Of a DNA stretch of 37,035 nucleotides, positions 1 to 8,596 are shown one piece after another. The stretch covers positions 18,287-55,321 of the forward strand of contig MELC01000084.1 of assembly GCA_001767455.1 (NCBI GenBank). The letters are read 5' to 3'. Below the pieces are notes generated by a model that was not told the DNA's origin, did no database searches, and was given only the letters and a program-made list of their open reading frames with translations. Every line of letters begins with the position of its first letter. Within the stretch, counting starts at the first letter, position 1. Origin of the DNA: Acidobacteria bacterium RIFCSPLOWO2_12_FULL_66_21 (lineage in GTDB: Bacteria > Acidobacteriota > Vicinamibacteria > Vicinamibacterales > 2-12-FULL-66-21). The translations under genes were made by a program, and so were the position numbers.

Positions 1-993
1 CGCGTCCGGACCCTCGCCGCCGGTGTGATCATCGATCCCAACATCACAAGACCGCTGCCTTTTGCCGGCCTCAGCTACGTGGATTTCAACCTGCTCGGCA
101 CCGGCGCGCAGCTGAACGCGTTCTTCGGCGGCACATACGGCCAGTTGGCGTTTTCCGTCCCGGCACTCGGGCGCACGCGCTGGCAACTGGCCGGCCGCGG
201 GTTTGGCATCGCGTCTTCGTACAACGATCGCGCCTTCGTGAACGGACGCGAGCGTTACGAGCAGGACATCCGCCAGCGGCCGGCCGCGGCCTCGGTATGG
301 CTCCTGCGCGCGCTGTCCCCTCGCATTTCGGCGAGAATCGGCTACGACCTGGACTACACTCGGTTCGCCGCAGGCGAGGCCACGGGCCCGTCGTTCGTCG
401 TGCCCGCCGACCAGCTCGTCCACGGCCTGCGCCTCGCGCTCGACGCGCAGCGGGGAGGCTGGAACGCGTCGGTGTGGTGGAACCCGGCGCGGCGCACGGG
501 CTGGCGTGCCTGGGGGACCCCAGCGTCCGGCGAGTACGCACCGGGCCATCGCGACTTCCAGCGCCTCGGCGCGTCGCTCGTCCGGTCCGTCGTCGTGTCG
601 CCGCGGCTCGTGGCGCGGCTGGAAGCGGCCATCATGAGCGGCCGGGATCTGGATCGGTTCAGCCGGTATTCGTTCGGCACGTTCGACAACCGCCTCCGGG
701 GATACCCGTCGGCCCTGATCCGTTACGATCGCGGAGGGGTCGTACGCAGCGCGCTCGCGTTCGCGGCGGCGAAGGCGATCCGAGCGGATCTTTTCCTGGA
801 TTCCGCGGAGGTGCACGACCCGGGCTTCGGCCGGGGACTGCGGAACTACACGGGGCTCGGCGCGGCGCTCGAGGCGCCGGCGCCATTCGGCACCCTCGTT
901 GCGGTGGAATGGGGCTACGGTTTCAGGGGCATCAACGCGAACGGCCGCGTGGGTACGCAGGTCGTCCGGATCAGCGGATACAAGATCTTCTAA
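1..993 (+). CDS. C-terminal part of an outer-membrane beta-barrel protein (5' end outside window)
   Basis: The reading frame is open from the first base. A GTG at 25 is in frame, but nothing marks it as the true start, so the gene almost certainly begins upstream of the window. About 330 residues are visible. They show alternating polar and hydrophobic strands rich in aromatic residues and Gly, with turn-like stretches between, as in a transmembrane beta-barrel. The protein ends SGYKIF, and a terminal Phe is the usual recognition signal for the BAM assembly machinery. The closing part (GYGFRG, then VRISGYKIF) resembles the barrel end of Omp85/D15 surface-antigen proteins; that family call is inference. 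It may be a BamA/TamA-like insertase or a patatin-type barrel, which only the missing N-terminus would decide. The next gene starts 11 bp downstream on the same strand. Confidence 0.6.
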   Translation, partial: RVRTLAAGVIIDPNITRPLPFAGLSYVDFNLLGTGAQLNAFFGGTYGQLAFSVPALGRTRWQLAGRGFGIASSYNDRAFVNGRERYEQDIRQRPAAASVWLLRALSPRISARIGYDLDYTRFAAGEATGPSFVVPADQLVHGLRLALDAQRGGWNASVWWNPARRTGWRAWGTPASGEYAPGHRDFQRLGASLVRSVVVSPRLVARLEAAIMSGRDLDRFSRYSFGTFDNRLRGYPSALIRYDRGGVVRSALAFAAAKAIRADLFLDSAEVHDPGFGRGLRNYTGLGAALEAPAPFGTLVAVEWGYGFRGINANGRVGTQVVRISGYKIF

Positions 994-1004
994 ACGAGCC
1001 AACC

Positions 1005-1904
1005 ATGGTGAAACAGATCGGCGTGCTCGTTCTGGCGGCCGCGGCGGGTACCGGAGCGTTCCAGCAGACATTCCGCAGCGGTGTCGACATCGTCTACTTC
1101 GGTGTGGCCGTCACGGACAAGCAGGGGACGCCTGTCCCCGGTCTGACGGCCGACGACTTCGAGGTCATGGAGGAAGGGAAGCCGCAGGCGATCTCCTTCT
1201 TCAACGTGGGCGATCCCGACACGGCACCGCCGCTTCACATCGGATTCCTCCTCGACACGAGCGGCAGCATGGAGGAGGACTTGAAGGACGTGCGGACGGC
1301 CGCCATCAAGTTCCTCAACCGCATGGAGGCAGCGGTGGACATCACGCTGGTGGACTTCGACACCGAGGTCCGCACGGCGCGGTACACGGCCAACGACTAC
1401 GTTCGGCTCATCGAGCGGATTCGCATGCGGAAGGCGGACGGCTACACCGCCCTGTACGACGCGGTCGGCACGTATCTGAATCGCGCGGCGGAGCTGACCG
1501 GCCAGAAGATCATGATCATGTACACCGATGGCGGTGACACGCGGAGCTCCATCAGCCTCAATGAGGTCATCGACCTGCTGCGCGCCTCCGACGTCACCGT
1601 GTACGTGGTCGGGTATCTCGAGCACCAGCCCTCGAGCGTCAAGATGGAACAGCGGATGTACCTGCAGCGCTTCGCCGACACGACCGGGGGCCAGGCGCTC
1701 TTCCCGTCCGGCATCAAGGAAGTCGAGAAGATGTACGAGCGGATCGAGCGTGAGATCTCCGCCCGCTACAACATCGGATACACCTCGACCAACACGGGGA
1801 CCGACGGCCGGTGGCGCGAAGTGCGCATCCGCGTCAAACGCCCCGACCTGAAGGGGATCAAGGTCCGCACCCGCCAGGGGTATTTCGCGCCGTACCGCAA
1901 GTGA
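1005..1904 (+). CDS. Secreted VWA-domain protein, acidobacterial VWFA-related type
   Basis: 299 residues from ATG 1005. Residues 1-20 form a signal peptide (Lys, then a Val/Leu/Ala-rich core), so the protein is exported. A short segment like the beginning of an Ig-like fold follows (VTDKQGTPVPGLTADDFEV), then the von Willebrand A domain. The metal-ion-dependent adhesion site DTSGSM starts at residue 84; the Thr (DGYTALYDAV) and Asp (YTDGGDT) positions of the same site are also present. The C-terminus ends RTRQGYFAPYRK, typical of the acidobacterial VWFA-related family (TIGR03436 type), which is lineage-rich. The molecular role of that family is unknown; ligand or surface binding is likely. 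It follows the barrel gene by 11 bp and is probably co-transcribed. No key residue is missing. Confidence 0.85.
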   Translation: MVKQIGVLVLAAAAGTGAFQQTFRSGVDIVYFGVAVTDKQGTPVPGLTADDFEVMEEGKPQAISFFNVGDPDTAPPLHIGFLLDTSGSMEEDLKDVRTAAIKFLNRMEAAVDITLVDFDTEVRTARYTANDYVRLIERIRMRKADGYTALYDAVGTYLNRAAELTGQKIMIMYTDGGDTRSSISLNEVIDLLRASDVTVYVVGYLEHQPSSVKMEQRMYLQRFADTTGGQALFPSGIKEVEKMYERIEREISARYNIGYTSTNTGTDGRWREVRIRVKRPDLKGIKVRTRQGYFAPYRK

Positions 1905-1930
1905 GCCGTGCGCCTGGGAAACGACTCGGA

Positions 1931-2150
1931 GGTGACGGAGGGCGCGGAGACGGCCGCCACGGAGCCACGGAGTTCACGGAGACGCACGGAGAAGCGCGGA
2001 GAGGCACAGACGTCAGGTGGCCCGTCTGGCGCCGGCCGTTTTGGCGGCCGTTGGCCGGCGTTAGACCACCTCACCGCGCGCTGCGCGGCCAGACGGGCCA
2101 CCCTCCGCGCGTCTCCGCGATCTCCGCGTCTCCGTGTGAGATCCGTGTCC
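1931..2150. repeat. Large imperfect inverted repeat of CCGTG/CACGG words
   Basis: The 313-bp gap between the VWA gene and uvrB is mostly one inverted structure. The left part (about 1931-2010) repeats CACGGAG/GCGGAG words. The right part (about 2103-2150) repeats CTCCGCG/CTCCGTG, their reverse complement. The core is a perfect 15-bp inverted repeat, GGTGGCCCGTCTGGC at 2016-2030 and its complement at 2088-2102. An inner pair, CGCCGGCC (2030-2037) and GGCCGGCG (2053-2060), could form an alternative hairpin. It belongs to the same word family as 26332-26427 and 32179-32270. No ORF in it looks real. Confidence 0.75.
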
Positions 2151-2217
2151 GCCGCCACCTCCGCCCCTCCCATCTGTGGTACGATGAAAGGCTGTCGTCC
2201 GTACGAATTTCCGCGTC

Positions 2218-4224
2218 ATGGCATCCAAGTACGACCGGTTCAATCTGGTCACCGACTTCGAGCTTCGCGGCGACCAGGCCCGCGCGATCGACGAGCTCGT
2301 CGAGGGGCTGAACCGCGGCGATCGGGCCCAGGTCCTGCTCGGCGTGACCGGGTCGGGCAAGACGTTCACGATGGCGCAGGCCGTCGCGCGCGTGAACCGC
2401 CCGACGCTCGTCATGGCCCACAACAAGACGCTGGCGGCGCAGCTCTACCAGGAGTTCCGGCGCTTCTTCCCCGAGAACGCCGTGGAGTACTTCGTCAGCT
2501 ACTACGACTACTACCAGCCCGAAGCCTACGTGCCGACGACCGACTCGTACATCGAGAAGGAAGCGACGATCAACGACGAGATCGACCGGATGCGGCTCTC
2601 GGCCACCCGGTCGCTCTTCGAGCGGCGGGACGTCATCATCGTCGCGAGCGTCTCATGTATCTACGGCCTCGGATCGCCCGAGGCCTACTACGGGATGATG
2701 CTGCCGCTCGAGCGCGGGCAGCGCATCGATCGCGATCAGATCCTGCGCAAGCTGGTCGAGATCCAGTACGAGCGCAACGATCACGAGTTCGCCCGCGGCG
2801 TCTTCCGCGTGCGCGGCGACATCGTCGAGGTGCAGCCGTCGTACGAGGACACGGCGCTCAGGATCGAGCTGTTCGGCGACGAGGTGGACGAGCTCATCAC
2901 CTTCGACCCGCTCACGGGCAGGACCATCCGCCGCCACGACAAGGTGGCCGTGTATCCGAAGACGCACTTCGTCACCTCGCGCGACAGGACGAAGGCGGCG
3001 GTCGAGAGCATCAAGGCGGAGCTCGGCGAGTGCCGTACCCGGCTCGAGTCCGACGGGAAGGTCCTCGAGGCCCAGCGGCTCCATCAGCGGACGATGTTCG
3101 ATCTCGAGATGATCAAGGAGATCGGGTACTGCCACGGGATCGAGAACTACGCGCGGCACCTGACGGGCCGGGCGCCCGGCGAGCCGCCGCCGACGCTGCT
3201 CGATTACCTGCCCGCCGACGCCCTCATGATCGTCGACGAGAGCCACCAGACGGTCCCGCAGATCCGCGGGATGTACCACGGCGATCGATCCCGCAAGGAA
3301 GTGCTCGTCGCCTACGGCTTTCGCCTGCCCTCCGCGCTCGACAACCGGCCGCTGAACTTCGAGGAATGGGAGCGCCGCACGCACCAGCTCGTCTTCGTCT
3401 CGGCGACGCCGGGACCCTATGAACTGCGGCGCGCGGGCGGGGCGGTCGTCGAGCAGATCATCCGGCCCACCGGCCTGCTGGACCCCGAGATCGAGGTGCG
3501 GCCGGTCCGGGGCCAGGTGGACGACCTGCTGGCGGAGATCCGCGGCCGGGCCGAGCGCAACGAGCGGGTCCTCGTCACGACGCTGACGAAACGGATGGCG
3601 GAGGACCTGACGCAGTACTATCAGGAGCTCGGCGTCAGGGTGCGCTACCTGCACTCCGACATCGACACGCTCGAGCGGATCGACATCCTGCGCGACCTGC
3701 GGCGCGGCGAATTCGACGTGCTCGTCGGCATCAACCTGTTGCGCGAGGGGCTGGATCTGCCGGAAGTCTCGCTCGTGGCGATCCTGGACGCCGACAAGGA
3801 AGGGTTCCTGCGCTCCGGCGGCTCGCTGATCCAGACGGTCGGGCGCGCGGCGCGCAACATCAACGGCAGGGCGATCATGTACGCGGAGAAGATGACGGAC
3901 TCCATGCGGCTGGCGATCAGCGAGACGGAACGCCGCCGCGAGATCCAGGAGGCGTACAACCGCGAGCACGGCATCACCCCCGCGTCGATCGTCAAGTGCA
4001 TCGACGAGGTGCTGACCAGCGTGTACGAGCGCGATTACGTGACCGTCCCGGCCGAGCGCGACACGTTCCGCACGCACGCGGAGCTCGAGGCGCACCTCGC
4101 GTCGTTGCAGGCCGAGATGAAACAGGCGGCCGCCAACCTCGAGTTCGAGAAGGCCGCCACGCTGCGGGATCGGATCAAGGAGCTGCGCAGGGACGAGCTG
4201 GGCCTGGCGGGGAGCCGCCGCTGA
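2218..4224 (+). CDS. uvrB: UvrABC excinuclease subunit B
   Basis: 668 residues, the normal UvrB length. UvrB is the damage-verification helicase of nucleotide excision repair; it is loaded by UvrA and recruits UvrC. Visible features in order: Walker [11 protein letters not shown] near residue 42, the beta-hairpin [14 protein letters not shown] near residue 95 that probes the damaged strand, the Walker B-type IVDESH near 340, helicase motif VSATPGPYE, the C-terminal helicase motifs including QTVGRAARN near 540, and a C-terminal UVR motif ([16 protein letters not shown]) that contacts UvrC. ATG 2218 gives the standard N-terminus ([17 protein letters not shown]). There is no clear Shine-Dalgarno; a TACGAT box at 2180-2185 may be its -10. 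The stop overlaps the mlaE start by one base (TGATG), so expression with the mla genes is likely. Confidence 0.97.
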   Translation: MASKYDRFNLVTDFELRGDQARAIDELVEGLNRGDRAQVLLGVTGSGKTFTMAQAVARVNRPTLVMAHNKTLAAQLYQEFRRFFPENAVEYFVSYYDYYQPEAYVPTTDSYIEKEATINDEIDRMRLSATRSLFERRDVIIVASVSCIYGLGSPEAYYGMMLPLERGQRIDRDQILRKLVEIQYERNDHEFARGVFRVRGDIVEVQPSYEDTALRIELFGDEVDELITFDPLTGRTIRRHDKVAVYPKTHFVTSRDRTKAAVESIKAELGECRTRLESDGKVLEAQRLHQRTMFDLEMIKEIGYCHGIENYARHLTGRAPGEPPPTLLDYLPADALMIVDESHQTVPQIRGMYHGDRSRKEVLVAYGFRLPSALDNRPLNFEEWERRTHQLVFVSATPGPYELRRAGGAVVEQIIRPTGLLDPEIEVRPVRGQVDDLLAEIRGRAERNERVLVTTLTKRMAEDLTQYYQELGVRVRYLHSDIDTLERIDILRDLRRGEFDVLVGINLLREGLDLPEVSLVAILDADKEGFLRSGGSLIQTVGRAARNINGRAIMYAEKMTDSMRLAISETERRREIQEAYNREHGITPASIVKCIDEVLTSVYERDYVTVPAERDTFRTHAELEAHLASLQAEMKQAAANLEFEKAATLRDRIKELRRDELGLAGSRR

Positions 4225-4997
4225 TGAAATCGCTGTTCGAAAGCTGGCTGAAGGCCGCGGTCATCGAGGTCCAGGAATATGCCCTGATGATCGGCAAGGT
4301 CGGCCGCGGTCTGGTGACGCGCCCGTTCTACCTGCGCGACGTCATCGAACAGTTCGAGGCGATTGGCGTCGGGTCGCTCACGGTCGTCCTGCTCACCGGC
4401 ATGTTCACGGGCATGGTGCTCGCGCTGCAGTCCGGCATCACGCTGGATCAATTCGGCGCACGCTCGATGGTCGGCCGCCTCGTCAGCGCGTCGATGGTGA
4501 AGGAGCTTGGGCCCGTCCTCACAGGACTGATGGTTGCCGGACGGGTCGGCTCCGGCATCGCGGCCGAGCTGGGGTCGATGGTCGTCACCGAGCAAATCGC
4601 CGCGCTCCGCGCCCTGGGCACGGACCCGATCCGCAAGCTGGTGCTGCCGCGCATCCTCGCCGGCTTCCTGATGGTACCGCTCCTCACGGTGGTGTCCAGC
4701 GGCGTCGGCATGGTCGGTGCGTGGGTCGTGACGGTCTATCAGTTGAAGGTGGCCTCGAGCGTGTATTGGAACAGCGTCGTCATGGGCCTCTACATCCAGG
4801 ACGTGTGGATGGGGCTCATCAAACCGTTCTTCATCGGGTTTACGATCGTGAGCATCGGCTGTCACGTCGGGCTGCGGACGAGCGGCGGCACACAGGGGGT
4901 CGGCCGCTCGACCACCAACGCCGTCGTCGCCAGCTCGGTCGCCGTTATTGCCGTGGACTTCCTCGTGACGAAAGTCCTCATCACCCTGATGTACTGA
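4224..4997 (+). CDS. mlaE: MlaE-family ABC transporter permease
   Basis: 257 residues. Inner-membrane permease of the Mla/MCE lipid-transport system, which moves phospholipids between the inner and outer membranes. The MlaE domain covers almost the whole protein: an N-terminal amphipathic region, the conserved block around ELGPVLTGLMVAGRVGSG near residues 94-111, then AELGSMVVTEQIAALRALG (the coupling region that contacts the ATPase), and about five hydrophobic segments. The ATG overlaps the uvrB stop by one base, and its own stop overlaps the mlaF start in the same way, so translational coupling is very likely. The length is typical of the family. Substrate direction (retrograde or anterograde) cannot be told from the sequence. 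Confidence 0.95.
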   Translation: MKSLFESWLKAAVIEVQEYALMIGKVGRGLVTRPFYLRDVIEQFEAIGVGSLTVVLLTGMFTGMVLALQSGITLDQFGARSMVGRLVSASMVKELGPVLTGLMVAGRVGSGIAAELGSMVVTEQIAALRALGTDPIRKLVLPRILAGFLMVPLLTVVSSGVGMVGAWVVTVYQLKVASSVYWNSVVMGLYIQDVWMGLIKPFFIGFTIVSIGCHVGLRTSGGTQGVGRSTTNAVVASSVAVIAVDFLVTKVLITLMY

Positions 4998-5851
4998 TGG
5001 CCGTCACCGCGATTCCACGCTCGCCGCTGCTCGACGAAGCCCTCGGACCGGGCGGTCCGATCGTCGTCTTCGACGGCGTGCACCTGCAATTCGACGACAC
5101 GGTCATCCTGCACAACGTCAGCTTCACGTTGAAGACGGGGCACACGAAGATCTTCCTGGGCGCCAGCGGCGCCGGCAAGTCGACGATCCTGCGGCTGATC
5201 CTGGGGCTGCTCAAGCCGGATGCCGGCATGATCTTCGTCAACGGCGAGCGGGTGGACAACATGAGCGAGGACCACCTCATGGCGGTCCGCGCCGATCTCG
5301 GGATGGTCTTCCAGGAGGGGGCGCTGTTCGATTCGCTGACCGTACGTGAGAACGTCGGCTACAAGCTGTTCGAGGAATCGGACATGCCGCTGCCCGAAGT
5401 GAATCGCCGCGTCGAGGAGGTCCTCGGGTTCGTCGGCCTCGGCGAGTTCATCGACCGCATGCCCTCGGAGCTGTCCGGCGGGCAGCGCCGCCGCGTCGCG
5501 ATTGCGCGCGCGATGACCGCGAAGCCGCGCATCCTGTTGTACGACGAGCCGACGACCGGCCTCGATCCGATCACCGCGCTGACCATCGACGAGGAGATCA
5601 TCAAGCTGCGGGATCTGGAGAGCGTCAGCTCGATTGTCGTCACGCATCAGCTGCGCGACGCGTTCTTCGTTGCCGAGCACTTCGCACTGCGGGAAAATGG
5701 GAGGCTGCGGTTCGAGAAGGCGAGCGGGACGAAAGCCGACGAGGCGGAGTTCATCATGCTGAAGGACGGCAGCATCTCGTTCGAGGGAAACGCGTCGGAG
5801 CTGCGCGCGGCGGCCGCCGAGGACCCGTACATCCATTCGTTCCTGAACTAG
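4997..5851 (+). CDS. mlaF: MlaF-family ABC transporter ATP-binding protein
   Basis: 284 residues. ATPase that drives the MlaE permease. Walker A GASGAGKST is at about residues 55-63, the Q-loop is VFQEGALFDSLTVRENV, the signature LSGGQRRR is near 157, and Walker B with the D-loop is ILLYDEPTTGLDP. The EGALFDS segment after the Q-loop Gln is typical of the MlaF/Ttg2A family. A C-terminal tail (about residues 225-284, ending DPYIHSFLN) carries the regulatory segment often seen in MlaF. The start is fixed by the TGATG overlap with mlaE. mlaD follows only after a 178-bp spacer filled with hairpins (5853-6012), which may separate the expression of mlaEF from mlaD. Confidence 0.95.
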   Translation: MAVTAIPRSPLLDEALGPGGPIVVFDGVHLQFDDTVILHNVSFTLKTGHTKIFLGASGAGKSTILRLILGLLKPDAGMIFVNGERVDNMSEDHLMAVRADLGMVFQEGALFDSLTVRENVGYKLFEESDMPLPEVNRRVEEVLGFVGLGEFIDRMPSELSGGQRRRVAIARAMTAKPRILLYDEPTTGLDPITALTIDEEIIKLRDLESVSSIVVTHQLRDAFFVAEHFALRENGRLRFEKASGTKADEAEFIMLKDGSISFEGNASELRAAAAEDPYIHSFLN

Positions 5852-5852
5852 C

Positions 5853-6012
5853 GAGGCTCCGCCTCAGACCGTCGAGAGGCTCCGCCTCGCTGGCGCATTC
5901 TTTGATAACGCCCCGCTGACGCGGGGACGGTCTTGACCGAAAAACTCGACTCATTCAGTGCAAGTTTTTCGGGTCAAGACCTCTAACAGACGCCCGGCAT
6001 GAACGGCCGGGC
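5853..6012. repeat. Cluster of five hairpins between mlaF and mlaD (REP/BIME-like)
   Basis: Five palindromic units lie in a row. GAGGC-TCC-GCCTC occurs twice, at 5853-5865 and 5876-5888. CCCCGC-TGAC-GCGGGG is at 5911-5926. A long stem follows with GGTCTTGACCGAAAAACT at 5929-5946 and AGTTTTTCGGGTCAAGACC at 5963-5981, complementary except for one bulged G and enclosing a 16-nt loop. The last is GCCCGGC (5992-5998) with GCCGGGC (6006-6012). The arrangement resembles bacterial interspersed mosaic elements made from REP palindromes, and a RAYT transposase lies at 35152. It could also act as an attenuator or mRNA-stability element between mlaF and mlaD. Confidence 0.7.
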
Positions 6013-6029
6013 CAACAGCGAGAAACCCT

Positions 6030-7070
6030 ATGCCACGGACACGATCGCTTGCCTGGTCGCAACTGAAAATCGGCATCCTGACGGTCACCGCCCTGATCCT
6101 GGCGACCGTAATCATCCTCGCCGTCGGCGGGCAGGGAGGCTTCCCGTGGGATCGCTACGAGCTGAAGACCTCGTTCACCAACGTGAACGGGCTCAAGAGC
6201 GGCGCCGTCGTCCGGGTGGCGGGCGTCGAGGTCGGCAAGGTGACGGAGGTCACCCTGAAGGGGGCGTCCGTCGAAGTGCTCATGGAGATCAACAAGGAAA
6301 ACCAGCAGCGCGTCACCGAGAACTCGCGCGCGATGCTCGGGTCCCTCAGCCTCCTGGGCGAACCGATCGTCGACATCAGCGCCTCGTCGGAAGGCCGTCC
6401 GCTCAAGGACCACGACTTCATCCAGAGCGCGCGGGCGTCCGGTCCGATCGCCGATGTGACCGACAAAGCCACGGAGGGCCTGGATCAGGCGACCGCACTG
6501 CTGAAGGACATCCGCGGGGGGAAAGGCACCGTCGGCCGGCTGTTCACCGACGAGGCGGTGTACCGCGATCTCCAGTCGTTCATCGCCTCGGCCGAAGTCG
6601 TCGCGAACTCGATCAATCGCGGCCGCGGAACGCTTGGAAAGCTCGTGAACGACCCGGCCGCCTACCGCCAGTTGAACACGGCGCTCGCGAACCTCCAGGA
6701 AACGACGCGCCGGATCAACGCGGGGGAGGGCAGTCTCGGGCGGCTGCTGAAGGACGAGGCGCTGGCCGAATCCCTGACATCGGCCGGCGGCAGCGCGGAC
6801 CAGATCCTCGCGGGGCTGCAGCGCGGCGACGGGACGGCCGGCAAACTACTGAAGGACCGGGAGCTGTACGATCGGTTCAACGCCACGGCCGACCGCATCG
6901 ACAAGCTGGCTGCGGCGCTGGAAAAAGGGCAGGGCACGGCCGGCCAACTGTTGCACGACAAACAGTTATATGATCGGATGAACGCGGCGGCCGGCGAGCT
7001 GCAGGCGCTCGTCGCCGACATCCGCAAGGACCCGAAGAAGTTCCTGAACGTCCGGGTCAGCATCTTCTAG
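6030..7070 (+). CDS. mlaD: MlaD-family MCE-domain lipid-transport protein with five tandem repeats
   Basis: 346 residues. Substrate-binding component of the Mla system, anchored in the inner membrane and projecting into the periplasm. A single N-terminal membrane segment (about residues 12-32) is followed by the MCE domain (about 40-125; KTSFTNVNGLKSGAVVRVAGVEVGKV), which forms the hexameric lipid pore. From about residue 163 a unit of the pattern G-x-G-T-x-G-x-L-hydrophobic-x-D-x-x-x-Y recurs five times, near residues 163, 198, 231, 265 and 299, a period of about 34. The protein ends FLNVRVSIF. Helical repeats of this kind are expected to extend the MCE assembly across the periplasm. The ATG at 6030 has no strong Shine-Dalgarno. 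It belongs with mlaE and mlaF despite the hairpin-filled gap. Confidence 0.9.
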   Translation: MPRTRSLAWSQLKIGILTVTALILATVIILAVGGQGGFPWDRYELKTSFTNVNGLKSGAVVRVAGVEVGKVTEVTLKGASVEVLMEINKENQQRVTENSRAMLGSLSLLGEPIVDISASSEGRPLKDHDFIQSARASGPIADVTDKATEGLDQATALLKDIRGGKGTVGRLFTDEAVYRDLQSFIASAEVVANSINRGRGTLGKLVNDPAAYRQLNTALANLQETTRRINAGEGSLGRLLKDEALAESLTSAGGSADQILAGLQRGDGTAGKLLKDRELYDRFNATADRIDKLAAALEKGQGTAGQLLHDKQLYDRMNAAAGELQALVADIRKDPKKFLNVRVSIF

Positions 7071-7087
7071 TGAAATTGGAGTCCATC

Positions 7088-7387
7088 ATGGCCAGAGACG
7101 ACGGCGGCGCGGCGGGAATGGTCATCGTGTCGTTCGTGCTCGGGGCGCTGACGGGAGCGGCGGTCGCGCTGCTCATGGCGCCGACGAGCGGTGAAGAGAC
7201 GCGGCGGATGATCGCGGACAAGGCGCGCGAAGGGCGCGAGCGCGCGAGCGAAGCCGCGCGGCAGGGGCGCGAGTTCGTCAACCGCCAGCGCGAGACCATC
7301 ACCTCGGCGATCGATCGCGGCCGCCAGGCGTACGAGCAGGCGCGCGGACATGCGACGGGCCAGACTGGCGGCGGTGAGAGCCTGTGA
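7088..7387 (+). CDS. YtxH-like small membrane protein
   Basis: 99 residues from ATG 7088, chosen because GGAG lies 6 nt upstream (7078-7081). A GTG at 7070 overlapping the mlaD stop would add six residues. A hydrophobic segment rich in Gly/Ala (about residues 8-30: VIVSFVLGALTGAAVALLMA) is followed directly by APTSGEETRR and a charged helix predicted to be coiled-coil (about 35-85). This is the layout of YtxH/gas-vesicle-protein-like proteins (PF12732), small membrane proteins of poorly defined function linked to envelope stress. The next gene overlaps by four bases (GTGA). Its position behind mlaD suggests an envelope role, which is inference. Confidence 0.8.
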   Translation: MARDDGGAAGMVIVSFVLGALTGAAVALLMAPTSGEETRRMIADKAREGRERASEAARQGREFVNRQRETITSAIDRGRQAYEQARGHATGQTGGGESL

Positions 7388-7815
7388 GCGGCGGCTGGGC
7401 CGAGGCTTCTCTCGGCATCATCGCTCTCGCGACGCTCGTGATGGCGCTCATCCAGGTGGGCGCCGTGATCGCGTTGCTGCGCCTGGCGCGGCAGGCGCAG
7501 CAGACGCTCGCCTCCGTGCAGCAGGAGATGCGCCCGCTCGTCGCGCGCGCGACGGCCATTGCCGACGATGCGTCTCGGACGGCCGCGCTGGCGGCGGCGC
7601 AGGCGGAGAAGATCGACCGGCTCGTGACCGACCTCTCCAGGCGCGTCGAAGAGACGGCCGCCATCGTCCAGGAGGCCATCATCACGCCCGCGCGGGAGGG
7701 GATGGCCATTGTCGCGGCCATCAAGGCGGTTCTTTCGGCCCTCGGCGGCTTCCGGTCCCTGGCGCCGCGGGGCGGCCGACATGCCGAGGAAGAAGATCCG
7801 CTCTTCATTGGCTGA
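7384..7815 (+). CDS. DUF948-like membrane-anchored coiled-coil protein
   Basis: 143 residues from GTG 7384, which overlaps the stop of the preceding gene as GTGA. One N-terminal membrane segment (about residues 9-33: IIALATLVMALIQVGAVIALL) is followed by a long Ala/Gln/Arg-rich helix (about 34-115) with heptad spacing and a short polar tail. This matches DUF948-type proteins, which often sit beside YtxH-like genes, as here. No enzymatic motif is visible. The function is unknown; the two proteins probably act together at the cytoplasmic membrane. It is the last gene of the uvrB-mla block; a promoter-like site and a new gene follow within 75 bp. Confidence 0.7.
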   Translation: MSGGWAEASLGIIALATLVMALIQVGAVIALLRLARQAQQTLASVQQEMRPLVARATAIADDASRTAALAAAQAEKIDRLVTDLSRRVEETAAIVQEAIITPAREGMAIVAAIKAVLSALGGFRSLAPRGGRHAEEEDPLFIG

Positions 7816-7827
7816 ACCCCTTTCGTC

Positions 7828-7856
7828 TTTACGTACGCCGCGGCGCGTGGTAGAAC
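7828..7856 (+). promoter_or_regulatory. Possible promoter for the 7888 gene
   Basis: TTTACG at 7828-7833 and TAGAAC at 7851-7856 are separated by 17 bp, a fair match to a housekeeping-type promoter. A purine-rich GAGGGG before the ATG at 7888 could serve as ribosome binding site. Confidence 0.35.
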
Positions 7857-7887
7857 GGGCTCATAATTTCCTCCAGAGGGGTCCCCG

Positions 7888-8469
7888 ATGTACAACCCGA
7901 TGTACAACATGATGCGCCTGCGCTCGAACAGGCCGTTGCTGGGCGCGGCCGTGGCGCTCGCCGTTGCCGCGATGGCGCCTGTACTGGCCCGCGACCAGGA
8001 TTCGAAATCGTCGCTGGTCGCCAAGGAGCTGACCGCCGCGCTCGACGGCGCGAAGCTCGAGAGCATTGCCGCGAGCGATCCGGCCAGACCGGGGGAATTC
8101 GTGGCCGCGCTCTACATTCCCGGCGGGCAGCTGCTCGTCGTATCCGCCAAGTACTCCGCGCCGACGCTCCTGGTCGACAAGATCGGCAAGAAGGAGTACC
8201 GCGAGGTCTACATGGACCTGCATTCCGCATCGGTTGCGGGCACGAAGATCTTCATCCAGGATCAGCAGGCCGACGGGCTGGCGCCGAAGGCGGACAACGA
8301 CATGCCGGGCGACGGGTGGGAAGAGGGGACCAAGAGCGTGGCGTTCGAGGGGGCCAAGAAGGCGAAGATGACCGACGCCGAGTACGACAAGGCGTTCGCC
8401 GATGCCGACGCGCGGTATGCGAAGGTGCTGTCGCTGCTCCTCGCGCAGTTGAAGAAATCGGGTACGTAA
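7888..8469 (+). CDS. Hypothetical secreted protein
   Basis: 193 residues. A signal peptide covers about residues 1-35 (basic RLRSNRP, then a Leu/Ala-rich core, likely cut after VLA). The mature part is about 160 residues, mixed alpha/beta in appearance, with a hydrophobic strand pair (FVAALYIPGGQLLVVSAKY) and an acidic stretch (DNDMPGDGWEEG), ending in a Lys-rich amphipathic helix (MTDAEYDKAFADADARYAKVL). No known domain was recognised and there are no Cys residues. ATG 7888 was chosen because GAGGGG lies a few bases upstream; an internal ATG (residue 9) could start a shorter form. It appears to be a single-gene unit followed by the tRNA-Val locus. Likely periplasmic, function unknown. Confidence 0.7.
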   Translation: MYNPMYNMMRLRSNRPLLGAAVALAVAAMAPVLARDQDSKSSLVAKELTAALDGAKLESIAASDPARPGEFVAALYIPGGQLLVVSAKYSAPTLLVDKIGKKEYREVYMDLHSASVAGTKIFIQDQQADGLAPKADNDMPGDGWEEGTKSVAFEGAKKAKMTDAEYDKAFADADARYAKVLSLLLAQLKKSGT

Positions 8470-8516
8470 AGGAACGCCAGCCTCGCCAGCCGAGCTCGCC
8501 CGTACGACGCAGACTC

Positions 8517-8596
8517 GCTTGCCGAGCCGTAGCTCCGCGCACGATGTCAGAGGGGGCTTGCCGAGCCGAAGCTCGAGCGACAGCGCGAGCGAAGGC
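8517..8596 (-). repeat. Repeat following the tRNA-Val 3' end (two copies of a GGCTCGGCAAG unit)
   Basis: Read on the minus strand, directly after the encoded CCA of tRNA-Val, the sequence runs GCCTTCGCTCGC and then GAGCTTCGGCTCGGCAAGC (8556-8574). A second copy, GAGCTACGGCTCGGCAAGC, lies at 8517-8535 with one changed base. The same element follows tRNA-Phe at 29615-29654. Confidence 0.7.

Noticed and set aside
2653-4095. 480-codon minus-strand frame opposite uvrB
   Set aside because: Antisense shadow of a fully conserved uvrB; no recognisable motif.
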